Program-made: the position numbers and the translations under genes
Shown: positions 9,426 to 22,064 of the stretch, in pieces
Layout of the letters: every line of letters begins with the position of its first letter
How positions within the stretch are numbered: the first letter of the stretch is position 1
The notes under the pieces: model-generated
What the model saw: the letters and a program-made list of their open reading frames with translations, nothing else
Told to the model about the DNA's origin: nothing
Databases searched by the model: none
Source: Pestalotiopsis fici W106-1
Taxonomy: Eukaryota; Ascomycota; Sordariomycetes; Amphisphaeriales; Sporocadaceae
Reading direction: 5' to 3'
Assembly: GCF_000516985.1 (NCBI RefSeq)
Contig: NW_006917094.1
Span: 2,914,001-2,978,000 of the forward strand
Length of the DNA: 64,000 bases

Positions 9426-11574
9426 ATGTCATCCATTGCCAAGGACGCGTCAGCCAATACGGCAGCCGGCCCCCTCGCACAAGTCGAGGCCGCAACTGTC
9501 TCGACAAACACGGCCCAAGAAGAAGAGACTGATCCCCATCTCGTCACATTTGATGAGCCATTCGACGCGGAAAACCCCCAAACCTGGCCCAGCAACCGCA
9601 AATGGGCCGTCACCAATGTCTTGTCTGCGACGGGCTTCAATCGAATCATGGTCTCAACCATCATGGCCCCAGCTCTGCCGGCTTTGGCGGCAGAGTTGGG
9701 CATGAGCACCACCGAGTCCGTCATGAGCCTTTCTATATATGTGCTTGCGACTGCGCTAGGTCCACTGCTGTGAGTACTCAAAACCTGTTGGGGGGGAGGG
9801 GGGTTCAATTCTTCTTAGACGATTCCTCTCCTGAGATCTTGTTTCCCGATCCCATATTTTTTTGGCTTGGGAAATACCTTATTTATCTGTAGCTCGAGTA
9901 CTTGTTGGAGATTTCTGCACAATCTAGAAAAGAATTGAGAGGCTAACACATATTGACTCACCAGGATCGGTCCGCTCTCCGAAATGTACGGCCGGCAGAT
10001 TGTTCGTAAGTGGCTCTTGATCATTGTATAAATGCTTACACTGTCATTTTCCAAAAGCCCAAAAACATTGTCTCCCAGTATGTGGTTGTACAAATTTTGC
10101 GGCATCTCTCAAGTGGGGGATTAAATACATTACCTACCTTTTACCTGGAGTGAACGCTGACTGGCGTACTTGGTTCAAGTCCACGCATCCAACGCCTGGT
10201 TTCTGCTATGGAATATTGTCTGTGGCTTCGCCAACACGAAAGAGCTCCTTATTGCTTCTCGCTTCCTGGCCGGCTTTGGTGCCAGTGCCATTTACTCGCT
10301 CGCTGGCGGCGTCCTTGGTGACGTGTGGTCCGCCGAGCAGCGAGGTCGGTCTTTGGGGCTCTATATCCTCATTCCCATCTTGGGATCTGCAGTTGGTCAG
10401 TCATTCCATTTTCATTCTGCAATTTCCATCTTTTGTTGCTTTCTTTTTCCCCTCTCCGCCTGTCGTACTTACAAAGTGCTGATATTGCTTGGGCTCAGGA
10501 CCAATTATTGGTGGATTCATGGCGGCACGGACGACCTGGAGATGGATGTTCTGGGCCACATCCATATTCCAGGGTCTCATGATTGCCGTCTCCCTCGTCG
10601 TGTTCAAGGAGACGTACGCGCCCCTGATCCTCAAGCGGCGCGCCGAGCAGCGGCGGCGGGAGACGGGGGATGCGCGTTACTACACGGCATTTGAGCGGCG
10701 CGACGAGCAGCGATCCCTCTTGGCCGTGCTGGGGCGCACGCTGACCCGGCCGCTGCGGTTGCTGGCCTTTCATCCCATTATTCAGGTCACGGCGGCCATT
10801 GAGGCCTTTTACTACGGTCTCTTGTATATTGTCTTGTCGAGCTTCGCCTCGGTGTGGACGGACCAGTACGGCCAGTCGACCGAGGTCAGCGGGCTCCATT
10901 ATATCACCTGCGCCCTTGGCGAGGTGGCCGGCGGGTTGGTCGGTGGCCCGCTCATGGACTTCATGTATCGTCACATGCTCCAACGTGCCGGCAACGGGGA
11001 GCATCTGCCCGAGTTCCGCCTTCCGCTTATCGTCCCCGTGGCTATTTTGGGGCCAATCGGCCTGTTTGTTTACGGCTGGGCAGCCGAATTCCGCGTGCAC
11101 TGGATCGTGGTAGATATCGGTGTATTCATTTACATGTTCGGGGGTCAAATTACCGGAATGCCATTGCAGGTCAGTCATTTGGGTGTTGATTCTTGTTTTC
11201 ACCCGGCCCTACGAGTGGTTGAGCATACCTTGCCATACACAGGATACTCTCTCCTCTACGTTCATGTGTCATGGAAGATCATGATTCCGTTTCGAGACAG
11301 ACACTGACTGTATTCTTTGCGCCCTCCAATGTAGGCATACGTCATGGACGCATACCCCGAGCACACGAGTAGCGCATTGTCGGCCGCCCAGTTCCTCCGA
11401 AGTATGGCAGCATTTTCGTTCCCCTTGTTTGCACCGAGCATGTATGCGGCTTTGGGATACGGCTGGGGAAACAGTACTATTGCATTCATTGCCCTGGTGT
11501 TCGGCATACCAGCGCCATTGATGCTGTGGTATTGGGGGGCGCGATTGAGAGCAAAGGCGACTTCGAGTCACTGA
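9426..11574 (+). CDS. MFS transporter, DHA1-type drug:H+ antiporter family
   Basis: This is a 12-helix plasma-membrane transporter. It has five exons: 9426-9769, 9965-10005, 10180-10395, 10499-11169 and 11335-11574, for 503 aa. The second exon is only 41 nt. The motif IGPLSEMYGRQIV after TM2 is the family's motif A. SRFLAGFGASAIYSLAGGVLGDVW and GPIIGGF are typical of the Flr1/Tpo-like DHA1 branch. The N-terminal soluble part includes TFDEPFDAENPQTWP, the usual DPxNPxNW-like stretch. The central loop is rich in Arg/Glu (about residues 245-280). These exporters carry polyamines, drugs or secondary metabolites, and the substrate cannot be read from sequence. No biosynthetic gene is next to it. 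The last exon ends AKATSSH. Confidence 0.9.
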
Positions 11575-14500
11575 TGATGCACGCTGCGTAACACATTGGG
11601 CCCTCACGCGCGAGACCCAGAGTTTCAAAGATGCTGCGGCTGTGAGTATACTTTCGGTCGCAATTGTTGCCGTTGTTGGCACATCTTGTTCCGTTCCACC
11701 GCGCTTGCGTGGGCGGTCAACGACGGGACAGGTGAGAGTCGAGCCCAGCTGCCAGCCTATATTAGTCTTGGTTATCTCCATAGTATACCTAGTAGTAGGT
11801 AGAGTGGAGTTGAGAGTACCTACGCAGCATCAGTTCAGTTCACCCTGTTGGCGCGCTTGCGCTTGAATGGAACACATAATTGTGGGACCTTCAGCCACCG
11901 CTATAATTTCAAGATGGGAAACACGAGGGAAACTCCATCTCTCACATGTTGTTGCGACCTCGGGAATATTTTATTTTCCACATCATAACGGAACTCTTCC
12001 TTCAAGCGGAAGGACATTTCTCGGCCCTTGAGCTGACGCAGGTTGAGCCAAACTATAATCGAGGTCGGAGATAAAAGAAAAACGTTGGCCGCCATGCGTT
12101 CATCTTATTCGTGGGTTTGGTGGAGATAGCTCGCATATTTCATAATATAATTATTTTCCGACCAGTCAAGAGACTAAGAGATGATTTATAATGCCACGTG
12201 GGTGCATCCCGATGCCGTTGCATTTATATTCATAATACCTTTATGTTGAACGGCCGGCATATACTAGAAGCATGACATATCCCTGGTCAGAACCACGCTG
12301 CTTTTAGTTCTGGTCCTAGACAAGGGTACTGGACCCTGCCGACAGACATGATCAATGTATTCTTGGTAAATGTGAAACAACTCGAGGATTGTGAATGACT
12401 ATTGCGTGATTCGCCGGCTCACATCAATGATTTGTTTTTATGAGAGCCTTTTGTTAATTGTATCTCAAGCATGATGGAATATATGTTACTAGTTTCACTG
12501 GGCAATGCTCATGTTTACTTTGAGCTCCAGGCGACTTCTAGAGAATCAATCTGTACAGATACATTTTGGACGAAACCGATTTCCACGGAGCATATCTTCT
12601 GACTCACATTGAGCAATGGCATGAAGCTCGTCTGCGATATGGACATGACAAATTCGAAACCTGTCTACTCGTGGGTACTTCAAAACTGACAGAATGACTA
12701 AGAGAATTAAAGTACGGGTTTTCGGTATAAGCAGTTTTATATCACTACCTAGGCAAGTAGCTTGATAAATACGATTTTCTACTCTTATATAGATACGTTT
12801 TAGGACGAAAATTATATAAGGAGGTTTACGCTATCTTATGAAAAACCACCTCAATATTTTTTTAAAAAAAAAGGCCGGTTTCTGAATTCGACAAGATCCT
12901 CATCTGCTCCAATGGCAGATATATAATCAAGATTTTGCATCGTTTTTACTGGCAATCACGCTGTTGGACCATTCTGTGCTTCGAGTGCGCGCAAAGTACC
13001 ATTCAACAAAAAGGGTACAGTCACAGTATCCTGCGCGACAATGGCGGCGAGGAGACCCGTGGCAACATGAATGAAGCCGTAGACCAATCTGGCCATAGCC
13101 TTTGGGAGTCAGACACTCACACATATCTCTGAAAAATTTCTCACAAAGAGAGACCCCTCAACAGTTTTAACATCAGGTGATTTGAACTTCATTTTCGGGA
13201 TTTGAAGCAAAATCTTGGTCAGAGGAATAGGATGGCAGGATCTTGGGTCAAATCAATCTACGTCTTGAGTTCGCTATATTGCATCAAGTTGAAGTTGGAA
13301 CAGCTAATCTCTTGAGTCGACGACGTCCACTGCCAGCCTTGGAAGCCCCGGGCATCCGAATTGTTACCCGATAGTATGCCGATGAATGTGTACTTACAAC
13401 GGCCATGATAGCATATTAACGACGCGATAACCTACCACTTCCAGTCAACGGACGACCAGGATTTATTGTCGAGCCACTGGCAGCCACTGAGCTTCAAGCT
13501 CATGCTCCCTACAGATTAGGAGCTAGACAACAATGAGACGGATCAAGGCTGGCTTTCTTTTTTCCTTCTTTTTTATTTGCTCTTACTCTCCTTATTCTTC
13601 TTCTATTTCTTTTCCCCGCATTTTTTCCCCCTTGGTATCATCGTTGAGAATGAGCCAAGTGCTGAATGGAACAGAATGAGAAGAGTTGGCTGGACGAATC
13701 AGTTTTCTTAATGAATGAGATAAAATTGCTGCAGATCAAGCTAATTGATGCACTGTTTGATTGATATGAGTGTAATGCATCAGCATGAAATCCAGTCTGG
13801 ACAAGTCGTGTTATCATGGTATTCAGTACTGTTGTCTTAGCATTAGCGCACTCTGAACAATATAGTCAATGACTGGTCCCTGCATAAGTGCTCGGTGATC
13901 CACTGCCGTAAGGTGACTTGGATAAGTAAAAGCGGCACAGGTCTGTCTTGATTCATTCGATATTGCGCCTTTATCGAGCTATATAACGCAGTAACTATGC
14001 AAAGTAATCAAGTAGTAATTCAGGGAGTAGTTCATAGACGAGAAATAAAAAAGTGCAACGTACAAAAAAAAAAAAAAATCCTCAAAGGTCGCGGCTATAG
14101 AAGCCGATCTAAACTTGGTCGATGGTCCGAAGCCGCGGGGGCTAGAGTGGTATCGTTGCAATGATTGGCGCGCAAGGATTGGTGGGATAGTCGGGGTTAG
14201 AGCTGCCGAACGTCATGCCCCCAAATATTGTTGGAGCGTAATACCGCCCACTATTGAGCCAGTCCCCCTCACGACCCAACATTGGAGATACCGGCAAAGG
14301 AGCAGTTCGACAGCACCTCTAGCCAATGGTGCGCTGGTGCAAGCGGCTAGGAAGACCAGTGGTTCCTGGTCAAGTGAACAGCACGGTCTTTCGTAATGTC
14401 CCGAGTTCGTGACAGCAATGTAAATTGTGGGATCGTGGGCCGCGGCGTTTGCCTACAAAAACAGCTCCAGGTATCATTGGCACGAACCCCTCCTTGAGTA

Positions 14501-14639
14501 TCTAGTATATGCTTTTGCGATCGTCTCTTTGTCGAGCTGTGTCCTCACTTTCTCCAATCACCCACCTCCTCCAACAATTCATTCGTTGTCAGTAAGAGAT
14601 TGTACAGCCTGTATACCATTTTTTTTTTTAGCCGGCAAG
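11575..14639. other. Intergenic, 3 kb, promoter side of lad1
   Basis: No credible gene is seen in this A/T-rich stretch. It contains poly-A/T and pyrimidine tracts near 12865 and 13555-13630. GGCTA cores in the last 500 bp are listed separately. Confidence 0.5.
14140..14633. promoter_or_regulatory. GGCTA(A/G) cores in lad1 promoter
   Basis: Cores matching the XlnR/Xyr1 consensus GGCTAR occur at 14140-14145 (+), 14345-14350 (+) and, as the reverse complement, 14628-14633. A further GGCTA core lies at 14320-14324 (-). A CCAAT box overlaps the last at 14323-14327. XlnR-type activators control pentose catabolic genes in ascomycetes. The 14628 site lies in the leader a few bases before the ATG and is probably not functional. 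Confidence 0.4.
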
Positions 14640-15830
14640 ATGAGCCCATCCGCTATTGATGATGCTCCGTCGCACCTCGACGTGAAGCCATCCAAGGCCA
14701 ACATTGGCGTTTACACCAACCCGGCGCATGACCTTTGGATCAACGAGGCCGAGCCCACTGTTGAGGACGTGCAGAATGGTAGTTCTTTAAAGCATGGCGA
14801 AGTGACCGTGGCCGTCAAAAGCACAGGAATTTGCGGGTGAGTAGCCGGCGCAACACCACTTGTGCACGCCTTATCAAGCTGACAGAAGATCATGTCTAGG
14901 TCGGACGTTCACTTCTGGCACGCAGGCTGCATTGGCCCCATGATTGTCGAGGGTGACCACATATTGGGACACGAATCCGCCGGACAAGTCATTGCCGTAC
15001 ATCCTTCGGTCAAGCACCTCAAAGTCGGCGACCGAGTAGCGATCGAGCCAAACGTCATTTGCAATGAATGCGAGCCGTGTCTTACTGGCAGATACAATGG
15101 TTGCGAAAAGGTCGAGTTCTTGTCAACACCTCCCGTACCAGGTCTCTTGAGGCGTTACGTGAACCACCCTGCTGTCTGGTGCCACAAGATCGGTGACATG
15201 ACGTACGAGAATGGCTCGCTACTTGAGCCGCTCAGCGTCGCCCTGGCCGGCATGCAGCGTGCCAAGGTGCAACTCGGAGACCCGGTTCTGATCTGTGGTG
15301 CTGGGCCCATTGGACTCATCACTCTGCTTTGCGCAAAGGCTGCTGGGGCTTGCCCTCTGGTCATTACTGACATTGATGAGGGTCGCCTGAAGTTTGCAAA
15401 GGAGCTCTGCCCGTCTGTCATTACTCACAAAGTCGAGCGGGCCAGCGCCGAGGATGCGGCCAAGGCTATAGTCAAGACCTTTGGCGGCATCGAGCCCACA
15501 GTTGCGCTGGAATGCACGGGCGTTGAGAGCAGTCTAGCTGCAGCTATCTGGGCTGTCAAGTTTGGAGGCAAGGTCTTTGTCATTGGTGTTGGCAAAAATG
15601 AGCTAAACTTCCCTTTCATGAGGTGTAGTACCAGAGAGGTTGACTTGCAGTTCCAGTATCGATACTGCAATACCTGGCCGCGTGCTATTCGCTTGGTGCA
15701 GAACGGAGTCATTGACCTGGCCAAGCTGGTAACGCATCGATACAAGCTAGAGGAAGCACTCGAGGCGTTCAAGACGGCAGCTGATCCAAAGACTGGCGCG
15801 ATCAAGGTGCAGATCCAGAGTCTCGATTAG
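14640..15830 (+). CDS. lad1: L-arabinitol 4-dehydrogenase
   Basis: This enzyme oxidises L-arabinitol to L-xylulose with NAD+ in the cytosolic fungal L-arabinose pathway. There are two exons, 14640-14836 and 14900-15830, with a 63-nt GTGAGT intron. They give 375 aa, close to Trichoderma Lad1. The zinc-dependent MDR layout is complete. Catalytic zinc ligands lie in [14 protein letters not shown] and GHESAG. Four structural-zinc cysteines lie in [15 protein letters not shown]. The NAD site is GAGPIGL, and an acidic residue after the second beta strand (TDIDEGRL) favours NAD over [20 protein letters not shown] and the end [11 protein letters not shown] follow Lad1 more closely than xylitol or sorbitol dehydrogenases as I know them. 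An AATAAA signal lies at 15850, about 20 nt after the stop. Confidence 0.93.
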
Positions 15831-16562
15831 GCTTTTAGAGGCGATTCAGAATAAATGAAGCTCGAGGCAACTTTTGATGATCTGAAATTGCCGTGTCCCC
15901 AAGCTCAATATTCGCAACCATGGCATTGATGGGGAGTTTTAGTGTAGGGACGGGGCCCAGGCCATAGCTATAGAGGACTGTGCGTGTTGTGGAGGTTCCA
16001 TGACGAGCTGGGGATCAAAGGAGAAGTACAACAGATATGGTATTGTTTGGTAAATAACGTGTGTAGATTTACAGAAATTTTAGGAATACTCCAAAGCCAA
16101 TCTGAAAAAATAACAAGGTAAAGACAAAGTTTGAGAGAATCATGAACCTGCCTTGATTAGTGTCATGTTGAAGACGGCCAGAAGCTTCAAAATGACTGAC
16201 TTGCTTCGAGAGGAGGATTATTAAAGCACGGGCGAAATTTGTCGTCCCATATATGAAGCAATACGTAGTGCAAAGAAGGTACGTACCTGGCAGCGCGCCC
16301 CGTGCGAGCCCGTAGGTAACGTTCTTTCCCGAAGCAGATGGAGCTTTTGATTGGCCAATCACGTAGAATGTGGATCCGGCTGCCGAAAAGTGCTCAACTT
16401 TTTACCACGAAGCTCGTGAGATCCCAATCCAACCTCCCGACGCCGACGACTCCTCTCAATCCGCCATCGAATCCAGTCGCTCACCAGGCACCCGTCAGCC
16501 TCCCTCGTCCCTCTTGTCTGTGAGCTTTCGAACGCCCGCAATCCACGACATAACCGCCCATC
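15831..16562. other. Intergenic between lad1 and atp20
   Basis: This contains the lad1 3' end (AATAAA at 15850) and the atp20 promoter. The last 150 bp are C-rich, as in a constitutive fungal promoter. No gene is seen. Confidence 0.5.
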
Positions 16563-17393
16563 ATGTCTTCCCAGGCCCTTACGCGCCCCGTCCTCCGCCA
16601 GTCCGGAGCTCTGCGCATGGCTGCCCGCAGATTCGAGTCCACCACCACATCCAAGGCCGCCGACGCCGCCAAGGAGACCGCCTCCAAGGCATCGAGCTCC
16701 GCCTCCGAGTATGCCTCCAAGGCACAGCAGGGCCTCTCCAAGGTCACCTCGGCCGCTGGCCCGGCTATCTCGGGCGCTGCCAGGGGCGTCGCCAGCTCCC
16801 TGAGCAAGGTCGGTGGCCGGACAGGCAGACTGGTTGCCTTTGTCGAGAGTACGTGGAAATGATCCAGACAAGCCCAAATTCTTCAGACACGTCTCGCCAA
16901 TGACCCGACTGTCGCAACCATGTCTACCATAAGTCCCCCATGAGAAGGACGACAGCTGACCTGGATAAACTATAGAGCAAATTCCCCAGGTCATCTACTA
17001 CTCCAAGGTCGGTGCTGAACTCGGCAAGATCGTGTTCCGCAACCAGAAGATGTCTCCTCCGTAAGTTGTGCCATCAAAACTGTCCATTGGGACCATGTAT
17101 ATATTAACACCAAGAAACCCAGCTCCCTCGAGACTTTCCAGAGCTACTGGCAGAAAGCTTACAAGACGGCGCTCAACCCCAGCGCTCTTGCGCAAACCGC
17201 CTCGCAAACCGCTTCCAAGGCCGCTCAGCAGCCTGCCTCGATAGTTGAGCGTGTCCGAAACGTGAACCGCGCCCAGGTCATTGCTGGCGGTGTCGTTGCT
17301 GCCGAGTGCCTTGGTTTCTTCACCATTGGCGAGATGATTGGCCGCTTCAAGATCATCGGATACCACGGCGACAACGGTGCTGCCCACCACTAA
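16563..17393 (+). CDS. atp20: Mitochondrial F1Fo ATP synthase subunit g
   Basis: Subunit g sits in the inner membrane, contacts subunit e and drives ATP synthase dimerisation and cristae shape. There are three exons, 16563-16848, 16976-17060 and 17123-17393, for 213 aa. A Ser/Ala/Lys-rich N-terminal half (about residues 25-85, with KAADAAKETASKASS) precedes the conserved core: AFVEKQIPQVIYYSKVGAEL, then the membrane helix VIAGGVVAAECLGFFTIGEMIGR with the glycine-rich face typical of subunit g. The core is the length of yeast Atp20, and the N-terminal extension is normal in filamentous fungi. Introns are 127 and 62 nt with GTACGT and GTAAGT donors. Confidence 0.93.
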
Positions 17394-19640
17394 ATCCAGC
17401 CACGGAGACGAGTTTTTTACGCAACGGCCACAGTAGAGAACCCCAACGCGATAAAGACGGGGGCCCGGAGATGTTCAATAGACAGGGCACAGGATTAAAA
17501 GTGTCAGCTGACGGATGTACTCTGCAAATAGGGGGTTCAGGATACTTGAATCCCCACAGACATTTAGACTAGCGATGAGATAGCCGCCACGTTATTGCGG
17601 TAGTCTTGATCCCTTTTTTGGGGCTACGATTGAAGGAGCAGGGCTGGGTGAGGATCTGCGTAGCATCCACCAGTATAGCCTGCCCTCTCAAAAGAGCCCT
17701 CCCAAAAATTTCCTTTGTAATCCTGTACAATACCTGAACGGCATAGGATGGTTGTCTGGAGAGAATCAAATAATCGATTGAAAAAAAGTGTACAATGTCC
17801 CAAAGAATTCACATATACGTGTCTCAAGTTGGTGATGTTTAGTACATGTTTGCTATCACGCCAAAAGTTTGATTCTATTGAAGTTGGAAACGGTAGTAGT
17901 TACCGCCAAATATCAACTGAGAGGATGATTCGTGCCAAGCAGGAATTCTGAGCAAGTCAAGTCCGTGATCCTTGTGAGCTCAGCCCATTCTTCTCCAATG
18001 CACAGATCAAATTGCTGCAAGGTACTTTGGTGTTCCCTCAGCCAGTACCTACCTGAAGTCGTGACAAGCCATGATAGGGTTTCTTTAGAGACGACTGGAC
18101 AAAAAAGCCAGCTTATAGGAAGAGAGCCCGAAGCGCTCCACGTACCGACACGGCCCGTGGGACCTGTCCTGCTTACATTTTACTCGTTACACCAAACCAA
18201 AGGGGCCGCAACACGCATGCTTTCCGAACGGGACGAGACGACACGTACACACTACGAGACCGGTTGACAGGAGCCGAGCCTCCCTGGGGAAACAAGGACG
18301 AGAGTTATATTTTCTTTCCCTCAACAAGCGAGATGGTGTGCGACATGATTTCTTTTTCCCATCATGTTGCATACTGGGCATGCACGAAGGGGCGCCTTCA
18401 CAGGAGGTGTCGTCGCCCATCTCCCGTCCTCCATCTATACCAAAGATAGGGGGTTAGGGAGGAGAGGAGAAGGGGCGGTGGGCCAAGTGGTCAGCGGTCA
18501 AGGTTCATTGAATGGGTGGGCTCTCATCTTGAGACCGCTTATCTACTGTCTTCCCTTCTCGCAAAATGGCAAATCGGGTGTCTCCCTCGTTCTCATGTCA
18601 GTTATCCCCCATTGACCAAGAGCAGGCAAGTCTGGCATTCAATCATGGGATTGGAGGGAGGAGGTATGCCCGGCTGTTCTCGCGACGGCCCGTGGCCTGC
18701 CAGGGTAATGCAACCGCCTTTATTCTCTCTCTTTCTCTTCCCCTTCCCCTCTTCGCTTATTGCCCTTCTTCTTGATGAGAAACAGTAACATGTTGTATCC
18801 CCATACACCATCTTCGCGTATTGTGACCTCGGTAGGTAGCAAACCTCCAGGCGTCGATGCAGAACCGGATGGGGCTTTGCGGCAAACACGATGCAGTCTG
18901 TGCAGACAGATGACATTTGGAATTTCTGGGTATCTTGACCAGCTTCCGCGTTTTCCACTAGGCCAGAGATTATCTGTCTTTTTTTTTTTTTTTTTTTTTT
19001 TCCGCCTTTCCCCCTCTGCAGCATAACGCATATCATTTCTCAGATAATCGAGTGGTTGGTTCACCTAGTAAGTACACAGTAAGGTAGATCTGCAGGTCAT
19101 GTACAGTGCTCTCTTCAGAGTCCGTACCAATTTTTTAATATTTCTGTTTTCCACCTCAGGCAGGGTACACGAGACTAGGTGGGCGGGAGAAGCGAGGAAT
19201 GAGAAAAATAGGTGCATGACTTTCAAGTACCTCAGCCCAGTAAGACATACATACATACGTGGATGCAATGCACCACACAAGATGTAATGTGAGATCTCCA
19301 ATATTGGCAATTCGCGGTTTGGGGACGGTTTGGGGACGACTGCATGCATAATGCATCGCCAGCACATCGTAAGGAGTGGGGTGCAACGAGACAGAGATCA
19401 TCGCAACTGTCAAAGTGTGGTGGTATTGGTCCCTTTTTGGCATCTCATGTATGCCAGGCATCAAAGCCCCCGGGCAACGGAGAATGGTTCCTGAGTGAGT
19501 GAGAGGTACATAGTTGAAGATCAAGGCCGAGTATCGTAGTACAACCTTAGTACAACCTCTCCAAGGTTGTAGAAAGGTTCAGGCTCTGAGGACTGTTGCC
19601 CTAGAGACGAGGCAGATAGGGCTGGCATTAGCGGCCTATA
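17394..19640. other. Intergenic, nothing recognised
   Basis: About 2.2 kb between atp20 and the two-exon orphan. It holds low-complexity tracts (A/T runs, C/T stretches near 18720-18760, T23 at 18979-19001) but no frame that looks coding. Confidence 0.45.
18979..19001 (+). repeat. Poly-T tract, 23 nt
   Basis: An uninterrupted run of 23 T. Similar tracts lie at 37567-37589 and 37864-37885. Confidence 0.9.
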
Positions 19641-20344
19641 TCATACATCATGGGGTCCGGATCGGCTGATACATATTGATCCAGGATAAACCAATTGGCT
19701 TTCTGGGCGATTGGACACCAATTTTCGTTCCGAGGCGTCAAGCTCTTTTTTGTTTTCCTCCGCGGTGCCGTTGTTTCTAGCCCGTTGTTCACAAGAAAAC
19801 ATGTCGGCAAGATAGTCGGGCTCCTTTGGTCCAAAGTATCGAACAAATATCTTGGAGGCCTCGGGCAGCAGCCTCGATTCGACATCATGCCGCAATGTTA
19901 TTGATATGCCCTCACACTGCAAGAGTACACTGAATGGCCTCCATGACCAGATGAACCCTGTACTTGTCATGCCACCGCCAGTTGTCCTTGCAGCTTCGGG
20001 CCCCTGTTCGCCCTCATCGAACATGGGAAGCGGCAAATTTAGGTCATCGCAACCAAGACACTGCGGCCGGCTGTGGAGATGCGATACATTGTCTTCTCTG
20101 TGTATGCCCAATGTCACGTACCTACCATTTGAGAAGTTATTTAGGCCGAGGGCCTACTGCATATGGCATTAGCAAGGGTAAGGACGACGGGATACCATCA
20201 GTGTAGTGCGAGTGACGTGTAAGTGCATGGGAAAAGTGCAGAAAAAGCTTCTCAAAGAAGAAGAAACTCACGATATACCTGGCTGGTCTCGGGTCGGATG
20301 ATCCTGTGCAGACCGTATTGACGGGCCGTGAATGATGGGCCCAT
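19641..20344 (-). CDS. Hypothetical two-exon protein, 192 aa
   Basis: I do not recognise this protein. Exon 1 (20344-20279, 22 codons) ends before GTATAT. The intron is 125 nt with a CTAAT branch-like site and ends in TAG. Exon 2 (20153-19641) stays open for 170 codons to TGA, and the two exons join in phase 0. The exon 2 frame has balanced amino-acid use, for example GRYVTLGIHRED, CLGCDDLNLPLPMFDEGEQ, IFVRYFGPKEPDYLADMFS, then a Lys/Glu-rich stretch. It includes two close Cys pairs but no standard zinc motif. No signal peptide or membrane helix is seen. The start may lie further upstream: a second open stretch ending at a TAG near 20370 (WSNMNQGAAGG) could be part of an additional exon. The gene points the same way as the LaeA-like gene, which lies upstream of it. 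Confidence 0.45.
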
Positions 20345-22064
20345 CTGCAGGCTAACCACCCGCGGCGCCTTGGTTCATGTTGGACCAATCTTGCCTGAAT
20401 CCAGTTGGAGTATCATTGACGGGCTGCGCAGGAGCAGAAAAAGATTGGGAAACATTGATGCTGGTTTTCTAACCCCCAGCCAAACATTTCCCAGTCATCT
20501 TTGACCATGAATACGCAGGCGTAGTCGTCAATTGCTCCGGGGGAATTTGGTCTCATAGTTGGCACATTGCAACAGCTGTAATCGGATAGTCGCTTTCACA
20601 AATACGATAGAAGAAGGGCTGTGGCGGAGCGACGTCGTCGGGGGCGTGGGCATTGAGAGAGTTTCGGTGCTAAGAAATCTGCAGCCCAGAAGATGTGGTG
20701 GAAGGAACAAGATTTGGTTATAACTACGAACCAACAGTCGACTTGCATATTTGTTGACGGATTTGTGTTCATCCGCAACAGATCAATGATGTGGCTGCTC
20801 ATCATAATATTGACCCGTAACGCGAGACGCTGGGTTTGGACGTGACAGTAGGCCACCGCGGCCGGGAATGCGGCCGCGAGGCCACCTAACTGTGCATTAA
20901 TTCGTGAGCAGCGACCAAGTCAAGACAGTCAAGCAGTTGCCTAAAGTGGAGAACAAAGTAACAGGAATCAAGTCTATAACTCGAGATAAGCAATCATTGC
21001 AACCCACGTAGCCAGTCTAGCGAGGTCTGGCTCGCAGAATGCCTCCCGTGGAGTACATAGTGCACAAAACCAACCTTCTCATACATCTCGAGATGCCCGT
21101 TTGCCCGGAAGAAACCCACGAGGAAGCAGCCGTGGCCGAATGACGGCATGGACCGGCATATGCACATTCCACATGGCCACGAGGATAGACATGACCACCA
21201 ATGCCTGCAAGTGTCCCATGCAAGCTAGCTGCACCGAGGCTGATGAATCGCCATTTGTTGGCTTAAAGGGACTGAATACCATCTTGAGCAAATATTTGTC
21301 GGCGTCGCATCGAAATGACGAGCGTAAGATTTCAAAAGGTAATCAAACAATTTCCCCTTTTTGTTGCATACAGCGTCTGTGGGGAAACACAGTGTAAATC
21401 ACCACAGCCCTTCCATCGAACAGTAGGTGAAATCATGCACCTGAAATGACCTGGCTGCACAACCTTTCATGACTCTGCAACTCTGGAGCATTGACAAGGT
21501 TTCCGAATCTTGCGGCCGGGAGATTTCCAACGGCTGTTCCGTACAGAAGACAAGGGGGCAGTAGCATTGCCGGGGGGGCATCGTTTTGCGACGGCAGACA
21601 GTGGGCTGTCAGACTGGCAGGCATTGTTGCTAGGCGATCGACAGCATTGCTGAGTGGACTCGGAGAAGACCGCACGAAAGACAACTGGCCGCCCCCAAAA
21701 GACGCAGAGGTTTTGAGCCATTATATCGGTACGCCCGATTTGGGCTTGACTGGGCAGGGAAGACGAAGATGGGCGGTTCCGCAGCTCTGCGCATTGCTCA
21801 AGGCGGGCGGGTAGATTTTGCCGCCAAATGTCGCAATTGAGTCCCAAATAGAACAAAGCGCCGTAGAGCGGCTGCGAGAGATTGAGGAACTGCCAAGCTG
21901 TACAACATGCGCACAATTCGACACAGCCGCTTCTCCCCGGTGAGAATTCAACAGCCACAAAATAACACTGGCTGTAAAGCTGTCGTTATGAGACTTGCTA
22001 GTCTCCGTTTGAATCCTTCATCCCGCGCTAGACGCACTCGTCTGCGAACTCCAGTCGAGACGCA
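20345..22064. other. Intergenic, ambiguous short frames
   Basis: 1.7 kb between the orphan and the LaeA-like gene. A Cys-rich 163-codon frame (21958-21467, -) is open, but overlapping frames on both strands are open too. I therefore do not call it a gene. Confidence 0.35.

Noticed and set aside
10495..11202. 235-codon minus-strand frame over the MFS transporter
   Set aside because: It is the shadow of a GC-rich exon; the plus strand carries the transporter motifs.
9426..15830. A secondary-metabolite or pentose gene cluster around the MFS transporter and lad1
   Set aside because: 3 kb of empty DNA separates them, and no synthase, oxidase or sugar reductase is next to either.
21010..21260. 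Protein-like minus-strand frame with an internal TGA (LQALVVMSILVAMWN)
   Set aside because: An alternative frame is equally open, and I could not build exons around it.
21467..21958. Cys-rich 163-codon minus-strand frame
   Set aside because: Frames on both strands are open here, there is no signal peptide or family pattern, and the length alone is not decisive.
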